From Nitrospira sp. (lineage in GTDB: Bacteria > Nitrospirota > Nitrospiria > Nitrospirales > Nitrospiraceae), in assembly GCA_030123565.1 (NCBI GenBank), contig CP126122.1, forward strand, positions 3,548,800 to 3,612,799: a stretch of 64,000 nucleotides of DNA. The letters run 5' to 3'. A program made the translations under genes and the position numbers. How positions within the stretch are numbered: the stretch's first letter is position 1; every line of letters starts with the position of its first letter. The notes beneath the pieces are model-generated. The model searched no databases, was not told the origin of the DNA, and worked only from the letters and a program-made list of their open reading frames with translations. Positions 62,958 to 64,000 of the stretch are shown here, piece by piece.

Positions 62958-63797
62958 CTAGCCGATCAACGCGTCCCATCGGCGCGCCAAGATCTGCGAG
63001 ACAGGTCCCGGTCCACCGGTTCCGATCACCCGCCCGTCGATCAGGACCACCGGCAGCACCTCCACCGTCGTACCAGTCAGAAAGACTTCCGAGGCCGTGA
63101 ACAATTCTTCCCTGGTCACGAAAGCTTCGGAAACCGGGAGCCCTTCTTTTCGCGCCAACTCCAAGACGATCGCGCGCGTCACGCCGGAGAGAATTCTGGG
63201 CCCTTCCGGCGCAGTCTGGACCGTGCCGTTCCGCACGACCATCACATTACTCACCGATCCCTCCGTCACCAGTCCCTCACGAATCAGGATCGCCTCGAAC
63301 ACCCCGGCCTCCTTGGCCTGCTGACGTGCCAACACATTCGGCAACAGATTCACGCTTTTGATGTCGCAACGTCCCCAGCGAATGTCGTCGGTCGTGATGG
63401 CCCGCACCCCGGCATGCCGAACCGCTGCCTCCAGCGGACGAAGTTCTCGAAAGGTCAAGACCGTGGTCGGTGCAAGATCAATGGGAAAGGGGTGGTCGCG
63501 AGGGGCCGGTCCGCGGGTGATCTGCAGATAAATTTTGGTCTCTGGGCATCGGCTCAACCGCAGTCCCTCATGAATCAACGAGGTCCACTGAGTCGCCGTA
63601 TGCCCGATTGGAAGCTGTAGCGCCCGCGCACTCCGTTCGAGTCTGGCCAGATGCGCCTCCAGGGAGAAGGGCTGCCCGCGATAGGTGCGGATGACTTCAT
63701 AGACGCCGTCGCCGAATTGAAATCCACGATCCTCGATGCCGACGACCGCATCAGCCAACGGACTGAACCGACCATTCACACAGGCGATGTCAGGCAT
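62958..63797 (-). CDS. dat: Class IV aminotransferase, D-amino-acid transaminase-like
   Basis: A 279-residue fold-type IV PLP enzyme. The PLP Lys is in GRCDIKSVNLLPNVLA; the N-terminal VNGRFSPLADAVVGIEDRGFQFGDGVYEVIRTY and LTGTTVEVLPVVLIDGRVIG are conserved. The IEDRG, RGFQFGDG and size match D-amino-acid transaminase (Dat) more closely than branched-chain aminotransferase, but 4-amino-4-deoxychorismate lyase cannot be excluded. It makes D-glutamate or D-alanine for peptidoglycan in the first case. Followed by a strong terminator. Confidence 0.8.
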   Translation of the reverse strand: MPDIACVNGRFSPLADAVVGIEDRGFQFGDGVYEVIRTYRGQPFSLEAHLARLERSARALQLPIGHTATQWTSLIHEGLRLSRCPETKIYLQITRGPAPRDHPFPIDLAPTTVLTFRELRPLEAAVRHAGVRAITTDDIRWGRCDIKSVNLLPNVLARQQAKEAGVFEAILIREGLVTEGSVSNVMVVRNGTVQTAPEGPRILSGVTRAIVLELARKEGLPVSEAFVTREELFTASEVFLTGTTVEVLPVVLIDGRVIGTGGPGPVSQILARRWDALIG

Positions 63798-63822
63798 AGC
63801 GCATTTCTCACCGCCCCATTCC

Positions 63823-64000
63823 TCAGGACACGGTCACATAAAAAATTTGCCGGTCTTCAGCCGTGAATTTCCACCCCATTCGTTTTTCAAACACCAGCCG
63901 GTGGGTTCCGACCGCCACGGGCCTGAACTCGAACGTGCGTTGCCCGTTATCGACCGCGTTATTGCTGGCGATGCGAAGAAAATCGTCTTCGACCAGAGGC
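63823..64000 (-). CDS. C-terminus of a possible chagasin-like or Ig-like protein, cut by window edge
   Basis: About 59 codons before the TGA at 63823-63825 are visible. The pattern NGQRTFEFRPVAVGTHRLVF followed by EKRMGWKFTAEDRQIFYVTV resembles the last strands of a chagasin-type (inhibitor family I42) or other small Ig-like beta-sandwich domain. The rest is outside the window, so family membership is not established. It is upstream of dat on the same strand, separated by 25 bases. Confidence 0.4.
   Translation of the reverse strand, partial: PLVEDDFLRIASNNAVDNGQRTFEFRPVAVGTHRLVFEKRMGWKFTAEDRQIFYVTVS

Overview
This window looks like a chromosomal segment from a Nitrospira-type bacterium (phylum Nitrospirota). 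It is GC-rich and gene-dense, most genes lie on the minus strand, and outer-membrane, periplasmic and type IV pilus genes indicate a diderm cell. The Nitrospira assignment rests on remembered protein resemblance and gene order, not on a search. I see no insertion sequences, prophage genes, CRISPR arrays or integrases.

Layout. 1-4.9 kb: a truncated secreted protein, a porin with a structured 5' leader, two TatA/TatB-type genes and a MidA-like methyltransferase, all minus. 5-8.7 kb (plus): a secreted protein, then a GT2 / lipid-A N-terminal-domain / GT39 trio for lipid-linked sugar transfer. 8.7-16.6 kb (minus): PAP2 phosphatase, TolB-like propeller, M1 peptidase, double-receiver regulator, ftsY, ybeY, phoH. 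16.7-32.5 kb: a type IV pilus island. Two minor-pilin cassettes are arranged in parallel (FimT-PilV-PilW-PilX). One ends in PilY1 and an Ig-like lipoprotein, the other in a PilB-type ATPase. They are followed by the prepilin peptidase and a divergent stand-alone LuxR-type regulator.

32.5-37.1 kb: rlmB, cysS, a DedA protein, surE, tRNA-Pro(GGG), a MerR-type regulator and ihfA/HU. 37.3-45.1 kb: an amino-acid operon alaC-hom-thrC-apgM-lysC-cimA behind a good sigma-70-like promoter. No thrB is visible, and the apgM-like protein sits where homoserine kinase is needed. 45.3-51.3 kb (plus): pdxJ, nnrD/nnrE, tsaE, lapA-like, mutS. 51.3-54.2 kb: two small secreted proteins and an M16 peptidase. 54.2-62.9 kb: the transcription-translation operon rimP-nusA-infB-ylxP-rbfA-truB-rpsO-pnp, with a long rpsO-pnp hairpin and a terminator directly in front of rimP. 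The window closes with a D-amino-acid transaminase-like gene and the end of a possible chagasin-like protein.

The most interesting items are the porin leader (tandem 10-bp repeats, a -10-like box, then a three-helix RNA-like fold), the doubled minor-pilin cassettes with palindromes and direct repeats upstream, the candidate homoserine kinase, and the terminator in front of rimP. I did not find a clearly new multi-gene defence or metabolic system.
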